The notes: generated from the sequence alone by a model not told the origin. A stretch of DNA of 36,441 nucleotides from Hydrogenophaga sp. (GCA_021154985.1 JAJNQE010000010.1:1-36441); one strand, 5' to 3'. Counted from the first letter of the stretch, positions 1 to 9,207 are shown. A program made the numbers and translations.

Positions 1-369
1 TTCACCATCGCGGGCGACGGCGACTTCCTCATGAACGGCCAGGAGCTGGCCACCGCCGTGCAGCACGGCGCGAAGAGCATCGTGCTGCTGCTCAACAACG
101 GCAGCTTCGGCACCATCCGCATGCACCAGGAGCGCGAGTACCCGGCCAACGTGAGCGGCTCGGCGCTGTCCAACCCCGACTTCTGCGCCCTGGCGCGCGC
201 CTACGGTTACGCGGCCGAACGCATCACGCACACGGCGGAGTTCGAGCCTGCACTGCAGCGCGCGCTGGCCGCGCCCGGTGGCAGCCTGATCGAGGTGATG
301 ATCGATGTGGATGTGATCACCACACGCGGCACGCTGTCTGCCATCCGGCACAATGCGCAGCGCCGCTAG
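1..369 (+). CDS. Thiamine-diphosphate-dependent enzyme, C-terminal part (5' end outside window)
   Basis: The reading frame is open from base 1 and stops at 367-369. The visible 122 residues are the end of the TPP-binding domain of the acetolactate synthase / benzoylformate decarboxylase superfamily. They begin with the diphosphate/Mg-binding motif GDGDFLMNGQE, continue with LLLNNGSFGTIRMHQE (the NN end of the GDG-N motif), and finish with a typical tail (GGSLIEVMIDVDV). The first part of the protein, which would decide the substrate, is missing, so acetolactate synthase, glyoxylate carboligase and related decarboxylases cannot be separated. It ends 32 bp before the response regulator on the same strand; nothing links their functions. 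Confidence 0.85.
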   Translation, partial: FTIAGDGDFLMNGQELATAVQHGAKSIVLLLNNGSFGTIRMHQEREYPANVSGSALSNPDFCALARAYGYAAERITHTAEFEPALQRALAAPGGSLIEVMIDVDVITTRGTLSAIRHNAQRR

Positions 370-401
370 CCATTCCGCTGGCGGTGGCTTGAGGAGACCA
401 C

Positions 402-1082
402 ATGCGCATCTTGCTGGTCGACGACCACACCATGTTCCGGATGGGGCTGGTGATGCAACTCCAACAACTTCGACCCGAGGCTCAGGCCGTCCAGTGCGAC
501 AGCCCGCAGGCCGCCCGGGCGCTCTTTGGTGGAGCCGATTTTCCGTTTGACGTGATCGTTCTGGACCTGGGTATGCCGGGCTTTCACCGTCTGGAGGCCT
601 TGTCCTACTTTCGTGGCCTGTGCCCGGAGGTACCGTGCGTGGTGGTGTCGGGCAACGAAGACCCGCAGTTGGTGCGCGATTGTGTGGAGATGGGTGCCTT
701 CGGCTTCATTCCCAAAAGCGCCGACGCTGCGCAACTCTCCCAGGCGCTGGACTGCATCACGTCCGGCAATGTGTGGCTGCCGGGCAGTGCGGTCAGTGTC
801 GGGCCCGGCGGCCCTGCACCTGCTACCGTGTGGTCAAAAGCCCGTGTGCACATCACCGAGCGACAGCGCGATGTGTTGCGCGGTCTGGTGCAGGGCAAGA
901 CCAACAAGATGATCGCGCGCGACCTGGGCATTTCGGACGGCACGGTCAAGACCCATGTGACCAACCTCATGGAACTGCTGCAGGTCAACACGCGCACCCA
1001 GATCGTGTTCGAGCTGGCGCGATTGGGTATCCGGATCGAGGACATGGTGGCGCCACCTGCGGGCGGATCGCTCACAGCGTGA
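402..1082 (+). CDS. NarL/FixJ-family response regulator (receiver + LuxR HTH)
   Basis: A 226-aa two-domain regulator. The N-terminal receiver has the acidic pair D7/D8, the phospho-acceptor D55 (VLDLGMP) and the switch lysine K105 (FIPKSA). The C-terminal LuxR-type helix-turn-helix spans about residues 148-210 (TERQRDVLRGLVQGKTNKMIA, then DGTVKTHVTNLM). The start is well supported by GAGGAG at 391-396, 5 nt before the ATG. The gene converges on the giant fusion gene, and the last 11 bp of the two reading frames overlap (1072-1082). A hybrid histidine kinase lies at the other end of that fusion operon, so this regulator may be its partner or a second output. That pairing is inferred from position only. 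Confidence 0.93.
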   Translation: MRILLVDDHTMFRMGLVMQLQQLRPEAQAVQCDSPQAARALFGGADFPFDVIVLDLGMPGFHRLEALSYFRGLCPEVPCVVVSGNEDPQLVRDCVEMGAFGFIPKSADAAQLSQALDCITSGNVWLPGSAVSVGPGGPAPATVWSKARVHITERQRDVLRGLVQGKTNKMIARDLGISDGTVKTHVTNLMELLQVNTRTQIVFELARLGIRIEDMVAPPAGGSLTA

Positions 1083-4000
1083 TTTGACAGGTCCGGTGGA
1101 TGGTCTCGCCGGTTTCCAGTACGGTGAGCGTGCGCTGGTAGCGGATCTCGAATCCATCGCCGGGCTTGCGCTGCACGCTCACCTCACCCATCCCGTTTCC
1201 GCGCAGCGTTGCCGATCCTGCGCAAATGTGCTGTGTCAGCAGACCGGTTGGCAGTGCTGTTTGCTCCGTGGTGTCCACGTGTTCGGGGGCGGCGTTGGCG
1301 TAGGGCAGGGGCGCGTAGATGGGGGGCGCCACGATGGAGGCGCCCACGGTGGTTCCGTCGAGCTTCAAGGCGACGGCCGCGCTAACGTGGTAGTCGCCAG
1401 AGACCAGCAGGAAGCGGCGCGGGCAGTGCTTCACCAGCGTGTCGAGCAAGCGCTGTCGCTGCTCTGGCGCAAATTGCCATGTGTCGCTCTCGCCGGGGTT
1501 GGCTGGGTCGGCATTGGGGTACAGGCCCGGCACCACCACCGAGCCGGTGACGATGACCTGCAGCACATCAGCAGGGCTGTTGTGCAGGCGCGCCAGCAGG
1601 TCGTCGAAGATGGCTGTCCGCATCACGCAGGCCCTGGTGCTGCCACCGCGCTCGCGGTTGCGCCATGAACGGCTGTCGATGACGATGAGATTCATGCAGC
1701 CGTGTCGATGTTCGGTCCAGCCCAGGCGAGCATTTTCTGGTCCAGTGAGGTAGGCCAAGGGCCAGCGCAGCGAGTTCTGAAAAGCGGTCAGCGCCCGGCC
1801 CGCCCAGGTGTGAATGCGCTTCTCCTGTCGACGGAAAGGTTTGCCCAGTCGCCAGCTCGCCCAAGACCATTTCAGCAAAGGCGCTCCGTTGGGTTGGGCG
1901 TCCACCCACTCATGGTCATCGGGCGTTGTGTAGGTGGGCAGTCTCGCCATCAACGGACCCAAGCCCCGGTGGCCGAACGCGGATTCGTAACGCTCCACAT
2001 AACGCTCGGTCGGACTCAAGGGATCGAGCAGGCCCGCCGTGGCATCGGCATAGATCTGGTCGCCCATGAGCAGGACGAAGGCGGTGTCGGGATCGGGGGC
2101 AGGCATGGCCCACTGAACGCGCCGGGCGTCCACGTCCAGCCCGGGGTGTCGGCAACAGCCGACCAGAAAACGCACCGACGCTTGATGCCCCTCACCGGCG
2201 GACTCCAGGCTGATACGGGGAACCGAGAATGCCACCCGTTCCTGCAGGGGCCGTTCAACCGGCATGCCGTTCAATCTGGATCGGGGAACCAGAAGACGGT
2301 GGTGCGCCAGGTTGTCGCGCAGGATCTCGTCGATGGCTTCGTTGTTGTTGAGATGGGGTGGTCGGTCAGGTGGTGGCGTGAGGGTGGAGGGCACCATCGA
2401 CGCGCGGGCGCGTCGGATGTGCCAGTTCGCGGAGGTCGGTTTGAGCGGTAGGACAGCTTCGTCAGCACTGAGGAGCACCCGGTGTGCCGTCATGACTTGA
2501 AATTGCAGTGTGGGCGGCGTGTCCGGGTTCAGTTCGATGGGCAGGTCGACCCAGGCCGTTCGGTAGGCCCTGCAGTCCTTTGAGGCCGCCGTGCGGGTGG
2601 TGGGCACCACGAAGAGGGCGCTCTCAACGTGCAAGGAGTGGTACCCACCGGTGGACTCTTGCCATTGCCTGACGATCACCCGGGGGCCATTGGCGCGTGA
2701 GTCGTGGCCGCCGTGCAGATCGTCCACCAGGAAGACCAAGCGGACCCGTGCCTGGTTGCCGACCCTGTCAACGCGTCCCAACCAGGGGCCGCTCAGCGGT
2801 GCGCGGATGACCCAACTGGGGCGCCGCCGCCTTGCCGCAGCCGAGATGTCCAGGGCTTGCGCACCGTCGAAGAAACGCAGCAGATCGGGAAACACTTCGG
2901 TGCGCGCATTCGTTCCCAGCAGCACATCCAGGTGGCCATGTCGCGCGCTCAACTGCGGGCGCTGGCAGCTTGGTGGCATCAAGGTGCAGCCCAGCTTGTT
3001 GAGCAGCGCATGGGTGTCGTGGGCGCTCTGCACGTCGAACAGTTCGTTTTTGACGCCATGCAACAGCTGCACCGGCATGCTCAGGTGGCGGCGGATGTTG
3101 ATATCGGTCACATAGCGGTTCACACCGTCTTCGTCCACCAGCCGGCCGCGCTCCACAAAACGCCTTGCCTGGGCAAACAGGCGGATGCTGGAGTCGCCGA
3201 ACAGCCGGTTCATCTGCGCCACGGTGGAGGGGTGCATGTTCTCGTGCCGAAACAGCGGGGCCTCGATGAAGCGGATGCGTCTGCAGCTGGCCACGCCGTC
3301 TTCGTTGCGCGAGTGGGTGCGTTCGGCTTCGGGCACGGGCAGCGTGGACAGCAGGCGATCGAGCGCGTTGAGCAGCAGGCTGTCTTGTGCGCCGCGCACC
3401 CCGAAGGGAATCACCCCTCTCGGCGCGATGGCCTGCAACAGGCTCGGGAGCCATGTCTTGGCACGGGTTTCGGGCGAGCCCTGCACGAGTGCGTGCACCT
3501 GGCTGAAGACAACGCAGGCCAGTTTGGAAAGTGCGGGTTCGGTGCGTTGGCCGCGGGCGCGGGGTGGCAGGATACCGTGGGACAGCCGCCCCTCCAGCAG
3601 CGCCATCCACAGGGCAGCCGAGCCAATGCACTGGCCGAAGGCGGAGATCTGCAACAGTGTGGGGTCCGGATCTTTCAGGTCGGCGTTGATGAGATTGAGA
3701 ATTCGGTCCACGGCCGCAGGCACATCAAAGCGGGCCTGCATGTCCACGGTGATCGGCTCGGCCGCGTAGCCGCTGCGGGTGGACATGCGGCTGTCCAGAA
3801 TCCAGACCTCGTAGCCCGCCAGGTGGAAGGCCTCCGCGAGGTTGCTGCCGGACTGGGAGCCTTTGGCCTGGTGGGTGAAGCTGAGCCCCGACTGGCCAAA
3901 CGCATGCAGCAACAGCACCGAGCGCGCACGGCGCACGGGCACGCCCTGCCAGTGGCCACGCGCTACCGTGGGCGTACCGTTGCTGCACCGGTAGCGCCAC

Positions 4001-7000
4001 AACCTCAGCTTGAGATCTTCAGTGCGTTCTGTGCCCTGGTCGCTGCTGGATTCCCCGCGCGGCACCTGCAGCCAGTGCAGTTCGGGGCGCAAGGCCTGTC
4101 CGTCCTGACCGCGTATCTCCACATCCGGCGGGTCGGCGCGGTCCACCACAGGCCGGTTGCTATGGTTGGGCAGGCGGAAGTCGAACAAGCGGGTCTTGAT
4201 GGCGAACCTGGCCAGCAGCATCGGGTATCCCGCCAGCAGCAGCAACCCGCTGGTGGTGTCGCCGCGCTCGCCGAGTTGCGCCGAATCGCGGTTGAACAGG
4301 TTGTCCAGTCCCATCTTCATGGTTCCAAGCGCGAACTGCCTGGAGGGCAGGCGCCCGACACTGCTCAACTGGATGTGGGCGTTCATCACCTGTTCCCACA
4401 GGCCGGGGCGCAGAGGCGCAATGTCCTTGAGTTTTTGTGTTGGAAAGACAGGCCACAGCAGTGTCTTCCAGACCCATCGACGCGCATGCCTTCCCAACCA
4501 CAACGCCCATTCACCCAGGGAGGCCCGGTAGCTCACGCGTTTGCTCCCCTTGAACCGCAGCTGGTCGGGAAACGCGTTGGAGTCAACCGATGAATCCGGC
4601 ACGGAGCGCTTGAGCTTGAAGTCGTAGCGCATGCAGCGGGCTTCTGCCGCGTGCATGAGCTGCTTGAGCAGGGCATGGGCAAACTGAATGCGGCGCCAGG
4701 CGGCTTGAAGCCAAGGGAGGTGGCTCTTTTCCCGGTGCGCGATGTCAGACCAACCCCGCACCACGAGCCAGGTGAGCACGGTGCGTGGAAACGGCAGCAG
4801 GGTGATGACGAAAATCAGCCCGAGCAGTGTCGGGATGGACAAAGTCTGCGTCCAGGCCAGAGCGTCGCATTCGAAACCGATGGCGCGCAAGACCGCGTCG
4901 AACACAGCGAGCGCGCCCACAACCAGGGCAGTGGCCAGGGACGTGGCCCACGCGGTCAGTTGCAGCGTGCACCACAGCGTCAGCCAACGGCCGCTGCTGA
5001 AGCGGTTGGCGCGCAGAAATTCAAAACGTCCACCGGCCATGGCGGTGTAGCGAGCCAGCACTTGCGCGGCTCGCGGGTCTTGTGGTGCGCCGGGGGCAGC
5101 GCCGGCGTCCTTGATCAGCTCCAGCGTGACATCCCCAATGGCCATGGGGTGGTTGTGACGAATCAGCGTCCGTTCGAAATCGCAACTGTCCAGTTGGGCC
5201 TTGAGCACCAGGTGCAGACGATCGCGGTCTGGCCCTGCAAACCATTCCCCTTTCAAGTGGGCGCCGGTGGCCCGCAAGGTTTCACTGAGCGTCACGTCGC
5301 TCGGGAAAGGATGGCGCAGGAAGCTGGCCATCGGCCGCTCGGCCGACCGCTGGGGCAGCCGCGTGTGGGCTGGCCATGCCGACACAGGCCAGCTTGCCAT
5401 TGCCCGTTCGGCCAGAGCGGTGATGGTGAGCATGGGATTGCACCCCAGCGACGTGGGAACGATGGAGCCATCGAGCACGAACAGCCCGGGGTAGACCTGT
5501 GGACGGTTGGGTGGTGAGCTCCCGAACTGCTGGTCTGCCTGGACGCCCTTTCTGTTGGGGTCAGCGGGTTCGTACACCCACACCTGACCGAGGTGGTTCA
5601 CCACGCTGGTGGTGGGATCGTCCCCCATCGGGCAGCCTCCCAGGGGGTGCACCGTGGTCACGATGGCAGGCGGCTTCACGCCTTTGAAGAAGCGGCCCAT
5701 GCTCGCGGGCATGGCCTCCCACAGCGGGCTGTGCACATGGGTGCCCAGTGGCTTGAGTTGATCGAACAGGTGCTGCTGCTCCTGGTAGGTGCGCAGCTGA
5801 CGAACCTCGTCCATCACGGGCGCACTGGTGTCCAGCCCGGGTAGCCAGACCATGCGTCCCGGAGAACCGTCGTGCCCCATGGCCAGCAGCACCTGTGAAT
5901 GGCGCGTCATCGCCGGGCTGGCTGCCAAGGGATCGAGGCCGTGGGTGCGGCTGGGCTGGGGGTCGCGAAACCACCATTTGCCGAGCTGGCCGACGCTGTA
6001 GGCGGTGGCGACCAGCTCGGCAAACGGCCTGGCAATGGCGCCCGGAATGGCGCCGTCCTGCAACAGGATGCGCTGATCCAGCGGCTTGCGCTGGTCTCGA
6101 AAATCCAGGCTGGCTGTGATGGTGGGCCCCACGAGGTGTTCCCGCGAATTCGGGTCATGTCGATCCATCGCGCGCAGGCCCGCATCGGCGCCGAAACCCA
6201 CCGCATTCACCCGCAGCCGTTCTCCGGTGGTGATCGACAGTGAATCACCGTTGCCCGACAAACGTGTGCCCAGCGACTGGGAGAACGCCATGGCCTCGCC
6301 CGCTAGCGCTTGCGAGCGCTGCAGCAACTGGGTGGAGCCCAGGGTGCCGGCCGAGATCACCAGGGTGGTGGTGGGAATCCGAAGAACCGTGCTGGCGGGG
6401 TCCTGCGCTGCCTCGGCCGGGCGAGGTGTGCCGGCCTCGCGCGCCGAGAGCACCTGTTGCTGTGTGTCGGTGGAAAACACGGTGACCAGCCATTGGGCTC
6501 CACTGGTTCCCGGTGTGTTGCAGGGCTCGAGGCGGTACACCTGCGCCTGGGTGACGATCTGCACGAGGCCCGTCGCGATCGCTTTGGCCAGGTAGCTGGT
6601 GGACAGCGTGAGCTTGGCTCCGGGCACGTTGCAGCCCGAGGCGCAGTCGCCGCAGGCGGTGCACACACCCGGGTTGATGGTGAGCTTGGCGGTTTTGAAC
6701 GGGTGTGCCGGCTCGTCCCGCTTGACTGTGTCAGCCACGCGGAACAAGGCCTCGGTCTTGCACAGGCGCCGGTCTCCTGCGGGGGGCCTGAACTCTTCGC
6801 CCCCCAGCTCGTGCTCGGCCAGTGCAAAGGCTCGGTCCAGATCGCTGACGCCTGTGGCTTGACCGGACCCGTGGCGAATCTCGGCGGGCCATGCGTCCTG
6901 CGAGAACACGTCGGCATCCGGGCGCAGCAGCACACCTGCGTTGATCAGGCTGCCTCCGCCCAATCCATTGCCGGTGACGGCCACCATGCCCTGGCCGAGC

Positions 7001-7317
7001 GACACCTCGATCAACCCCGAAGCCCTGCCCACGGGAACGCCGCGCCCGGGGATGTTCAGCCGGAAGTGTTTGGGCACACCCGAAAAGTCGTTGGGAAAGT
7101 CCCCGGGCAGGTACTCGCTGCCGCGTTCCAGCAGCAGCACTCGGTACCCTTTCTCTGCCAGCCTCAGCGCCGCCACGCTGCCGCCATAGCCCGAACCCAC
7201 CACGATGGCCTCCACCGCCTGATCGGCACCCGGCCGGGCGATCCACTCCCGCCAGGTGCACGACAAGGGCTGTTGCATGTTGGATCGGGGTGGCGTCTCG
7301 CCGGTGCAGGTGCTCAT
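1072..7317 (-). CDS. Giant fusion: GMC oxidoreductase (cholesterol-oxidase-like) + alpha/beta hydrolase + PhoD-like phosphatase
   Basis: One uninterrupted 2081-aa frame. Residues ~35-640 are a GMC flavoenzyme: FAD-binding VVGSGYGGS at 39-47, a cysteine cluster C219/C222/C225/C229 (CxxCxxCxxxC), HPLGGCPMG near 557 and a final NPMLTITALAERA. Residues ~776-853 hold two to three hydrophobic segments, probably membrane-spanning. Residues ~1130-1480 are an alpha/beta hydrolase with LLLHAFGQSG, a nucleophile elbow GQCIG (Cys1230 where Ser is usual), a possible acid D1428 and H1462 in GHLD. Residues ~1710-2040 resemble PhoD-type metallophosphatases (GCCRHPG, MGDQIYAD with D1753, TPDDHEW at 1798-1804, VSGDYHVSA with D1975/H1977). 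No signal peptide is visible. The gene follows the kinase gene by 7 bp, so the two form an operon. Substrate is unknown; a sterol, lipid or other hydrophobic alcohol/ester is a guess from the GMC subfamily. Confidence 0.88.
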   Translation of the reverse strand: MSTCTGETPPRSNMQQPLSCTWREWIARPGADQAVEAIVVGSGYGGSVAALRLAEKGYRVLLLERGSEYLPGDFPNDFSGVPKHFRLNIPGRGVPVGRASGLIEVSLGQGMVAVTGNGLGGGSLINAGVLLRPDADVFSQDAWPAEIRHGSGQATGVSDLDRAFALAEHELGGEEFRPPAGDRRLCKTEALFRVADTVKRDEPAHPFKTAKLTINPGVCTACGDCASGCNVPGAKLTLSTSYLAKAIATGLVQIVTQAQVYRLEPCNTPGTSGAQWLVTVFSTDTQQQVLSAREAGTPRPAEAAQDPASTVLRIPTTTLVISAGTLGSTQLLQRSQALAGEAMAFSQSLGTRLSGNGDSLSITTGERLRVNAVGFGADAGLRAMDRHDPNSREHLVGPTITASLDFRDQRKPLDQRILLQDGAIPGAIARPFAELVATAYSVGQLGKWWFRDPQPSRTHGLDPLAASPAMTRHSQVLLAMGHDGSPGRMVWLPGLDTSAPVMDEVRQLRTYQEQQHLFDQLKPLGTHVHSPLWEAMPASMGRFFKGVKPPAIVTTVHPLGGCPMGDDPTTSVVNHLGQVWVYEPADPNRKGVQADQQFGSSPPNRPQVYPGLFVLDGSIVPTSLGCNPMLTITALAERAMASWPVSAWPAHTRLPQRSAERPMASFLRHPFPSDVTLSETLRATGAHLKGEWFAGPDRDRLHLVLKAQLDSCDFERTLIRHNHPMAIGDVTLELIKDAGAAPGAPQDPRAAQVLARYTAMAGGRFEFLRANRFSSGRWLTLWCTLQLTAWATSLATALVVGALAVFDAVLRAIGFECDALAWTQTLSIPTLLGLIFVITLLPFPRTVLTWLVVRGWSDIAHREKSHLPWLQAAWRRIQFAHALLKQLMHAAEARCMRYDFKLKRSVPDSSVDSNAFPDQLRFKGSKRVSYRASLGEWALWLGRHARRWVWKTLLWPVFPTQKLKDIAPLRPGLWEQVMNAHIQLSSVGRLPSRQFALGTMKMGLDNLFNRDSAQLGERGDTTSGLLLLAGYPMLLARFAIKTRLFDFRLPNHSNRPVVDRADPPDVEIRGQDGQALRPELHWLQVPRGESSSDQGTERTEDLKLRLWRYRCSNGTPTVARGHWQGVPVRRARSVLLLHAFGQSGLSFTHQAKGSQSGSNLAEAFHLAGYEVWILDSRMSTRSGYAAEPITVDMQARFDVPAAVDRILNLINADLKDPDPTLLQISAFGQCIGSAALWMALLEGRLSHGILPPRARGQRTEPALSKLACVVFSQVHALVQGSPETRAKTWLPSLLQAIAPRGVIPFGVRGAQDSLLLNALDRLLSTLPVPEAERTHSRNEDGVASCRRIRFIEAPLFRHENMHPSTVAQMNRLFGDSSIRLFAQARRFVERGRLVDEDGVNRYVTDINIRRHLSMPVQLLHGVKNELFDVQSAHDTHALLNKLGCTLMPPSCQRPQLSARHGHLDVLLGTNARTEVFPDLLRFFDGAQALDISAAARRRRPSWVIRAPLSGPWLGRVDRVGNQARVRLVFLVDDLHGGHDSRANGPRVIVRQWQESTGGYHSLHVESALFVVPTTRTAASKDCRAYRTAWVDLPIELNPDTPPTLQFQVMTAHRVLLSADEAVLPLKPTSANWHIRRARASMVPSTLTPPPDRPPHLNNNEAIDEILRDNLAHHRLLVPRSRLNGMPVERPLQERVAFSVPRISLESAGEGHQASVRFLVGCCRHPGLDVDARRVQWAMPAPDPDTAFVLLMGDQIYADATAGLLDPLSPTERYVERYESAFGHRGLGPLMARLPTYTTPDDHEWVDAQPNGAPLLKWSWASWRLGKPFRRQEKRIHTWAGRALTAFQNSLRWPLAYLTGPENARLGWTEHRHGCMNLIVIDSRSWRNRERGGSTRACVMRTAIFDDLLARLHNSPADVLQVIVTGSVVVPGLYPNADPANPGESDTWQFAPEQRQRLLDTLVKHCPRRFLLVSGDYHVSAAVALKLDGTTVGASIVAPPIYAPLPYANAAPEHVDTTEQTALPTGLLTQHICAGSATLRGNGMGEVSVQRKPGDGFEIRYQRTLTVLETGETIHRTCQITL

Positions 7318-7324
7318 GGTGTTG

Positions 7325-9058
7325 TCAGTGGTGGGTCATGAGCGACTCCAGGGCCACCGCCAAGGCCTCTGGCATCACCGGTTTTTTCAGCACCGGCAGG
7401 GTCGGGGGCAGCCCCTGAATGTGGTCTTCACCGGTGATCAGCAGGGCGCGCAGGCCGGGGTGTTTGCCTCGCCACGCCGCGATCACCGCCAGCCCGTCGG
7501 GGCCCGGATCCAGTGTGAGGTCGGCCAGCAGAAGGTCCGGGGCGTGTTCCTGTTGGAGGAGATCGATCGCCTCCTGCCCGCTGGCGGCAGTCTGCACCTC
7601 GGCCCCCGACTCCTGGAGCCAGAGACTCAGCGCCAGCCGCGCCTGGGCGTCGTCTTCCGCCATCAGCACGCGCAGACCCGCGAGCAACGCGGCGGGTTCG
7701 TCGCTCGATGCGACGCGTCCGCTCTGGCTGGCGGCCTTGAGCGTCACGGTGGCCGTGGTGCCTTGTCCGAGCACCGAATCTATGTGAAGTGTGGCGCCCA
7801 TCAGCTCGACCATGTGGCGCGCAATGGCCAGCCCCAGTCCCAGGCCATCGGTGGCGCTGTCGCGCGAGGACGCGCCCCGGTGAAACGGCTGGTACAGGTG
7901 GCGCAGGTCCTGCGCCGACATGCCCACCCCGGTGTCGCTCACCGTGATCACCACCTCGGCGACCTGCACGCTGGCGCTCACGCTCACACGTCCGGCCCGG
8001 GTGTACTTCACCGCGTTGTCGAGCAGATTGCGCAGCACACGTTCGAGCAGAAGTGCGTCTCCTTGCGCGAAGCACACCGAAGGCAGTTCGGTGTGAAGCT
8101 GCAGCCCCTTGGCGGCACAACGATCGGCACAGCCCGCCAGCACCGACTGCAGCAGCACCAGCAGGTCGATCCGTTCCACACGGGCGTGCATGCTGTCGGC
8201 GTCGATCTGGGCCATGTCGAGCAGGCTGCGGAACATCGACTGGATCGATTGCGATGTGCGTTCGATCTCGCTCACCACCTCCACGCGGCGTGCTTCGTTG
8301 TGCGTTTTCTTCAACACGTTGACCAGCAGCGACATGGCGTGGATCGGTTGGCGCAAGTCGTGACTGGCGGCGGCCAGAAAACGGGAGCGGGCCACGAAGG
8401 CCGCCTTCTGGTGTTGCATGGCGCGGTCGAGGTCTTGCGCCAACGCCTCGCTGCGCTGACCTGTGGACACCGCTTCGATCAACAGTGCGCGGATGCCCAG
8501 CGACATGCGAAACATGAGGTAGCCGCCCAGTGCCATGGCCACCAGCAGGACGGGCGGCACACCGGTGTGGGTGGTCATGGGGTAGAGCGCGGTGGGCAGC
8601 GCGACGCACAGGTACAGGCCGTAGATGCGTGGTTTCACGCCCAGGACCGCCACCGCAGCCGCGATCCACGAAATCATGAGGGCGAACACGAACGCAGCCT
8701 CGTCCTGCGGGAGCCGGGGCGTGAACAGCGGAACGCACAAGATCACCAACCAGCCGGTGACGGCGGAGATGCCGGTGACCCATGACAGGTGGGCCTCATT
8801 GGGGGCGGGAGTCTTGCGCAAACGCTCAAACCAGAGCTGTCGTGTGATGAACCCGGTGGCCACCGCGCCCAACCACAGGCCATAGCTGAGCCAGCCCACC
8901 GCCGGCACAAACACCGTGCCCAGCAGCGCCGATACCACCACTGCGGTGATGCAGCCCAAGCGACTCTGCCCCAGCACATGTTCAAGGCTGCGGCGCAGCA
9001 CCAGTTCGGCCAGCGCGGGCGAGGCAGCGGGGTCCACAGCGGGGGGTGGTGCGTTCAT
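7325..9058 (-). CDS. Membrane hybrid sensor histidine kinase with C-terminal receiver
   Basis: 577 aa. About six hydrophobic segments fill residues ~33-186, with no obvious periplasmic sensor domain. A HisKA domain carries the phospho-acceptor H233 in AAASHDLRQPIH. The HATPase domain shows the N box (NLLDNAVKYT, N344/N348), the G1 box DTGVGM (375-380) and the G2 box GLGLGLA (405-411). The C-terminal receiver (~460-575) has E468/D469/D470, phospho-acceptor D513 and K558. This layout matches hybrid kinases of Burkholderiales that have the DLRQP H-box. It is the first gene of an operon with the giant fusion enzyme (gap 7318-7324). Upstream is a 14-bp palindrome and a divergent lipoprotein gene. 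The ligand is unknown; sensing through the membrane domain is inferred. Confidence 0.92.
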   Translation of the reverse strand: MNAPPPAVDPAASPALAELVLRRSLEHVLGQSRLGCITAVVVSALLGTVFVPAVGWLSYGLWLGAVATGFITRQLWFERLRKTPAPNEAHLSWVTGISAVTGWLVILCVPLFTPRLPQDEAAFVFALMISWIAAAVAVLGVKPRIYGLYLCVALPTALYPMTTHTGVPPVLLVAMALGGYLMFRMSLGIRALLIEAVSTGQRSEALAQDLDRAMQHQKAAFVARSRFLAAASHDLRQPIHAMSLLVNVLKKTHNEARRVEVVSEIERTSQSIQSMFRSLLDMAQIDADSMHARVERIDLLVLLQSVLAGCADRCAAKGLQLHTELPSVCFAQGDALLLERVLRNLLDNAVKYTRAGRVSVSASVQVAEVVITVSDTGVGMSAQDLRHLYQPFHRGASSRDSATDGLGLGLAIARHMVELMGATLHIDSVLGQGTTATVTLKAASQSGRVASSDEPAALLAGLRVLMAEDDAQARLALSLWLQESGAEVQTAASGQEAIDLLQQEHAPDLLLADLTLDPGPDGLAVIAAWRGKHPGLRALLITGEDHIQGLPPTLPVLKKPVMPEALAVALESLMTHH

Positions 9059-9074
9059 GGTTGCAATGACCTTA

Positions 9075-9088
9075 TGACGGTACCGTCA
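9075..9088. promoter_or_regulatory. Perfect 14-bp palindrome, candidate operator
   Basis: TGACGGTACCGTCA is exactly self-complementary. It sits 17 bp upstream of the kinase start codon (9058) in the 149-bp divergent region between the kinase and the lipoprotein gene (9208). The position suits a dimeric regulator controlling one or both genes, possibly the NarL-type regulator at 402-1082. No promoter hexamers could be assigned with confidence. Confidence 0.4.
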
Positions 9089-9207
9089 GCCTGCCCATCT
9101 GCCAAACGGCGGAGGGCTTTGCGCACCGGACTATGCCGCACGGGTGATGGGCAAAGCAAGCGATCGGGCGAAAACTGAACGTCCCCCAACACACCGAGGA
9201 TTTCGCC

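Noticed and set aside
2704..4593. Long plus-strand open frame (629 codons) opposite the fusion gene
   Set aside because: It is antisense to a protein with clear enzyme motifs in the other frame, contains no recognisable domain, and has the composition expected from high-GC codon shadows.
9116..9157. Inverted repeat GCTTTGC...GCAAAGC upstream of the lipoprotein gene
   Set aside because: The arms are 7 bp with a loop of more than 20 bases, imperfect inside and without a T run. It is too weak to call terminator or operator next to the much better palindrome at 9075.
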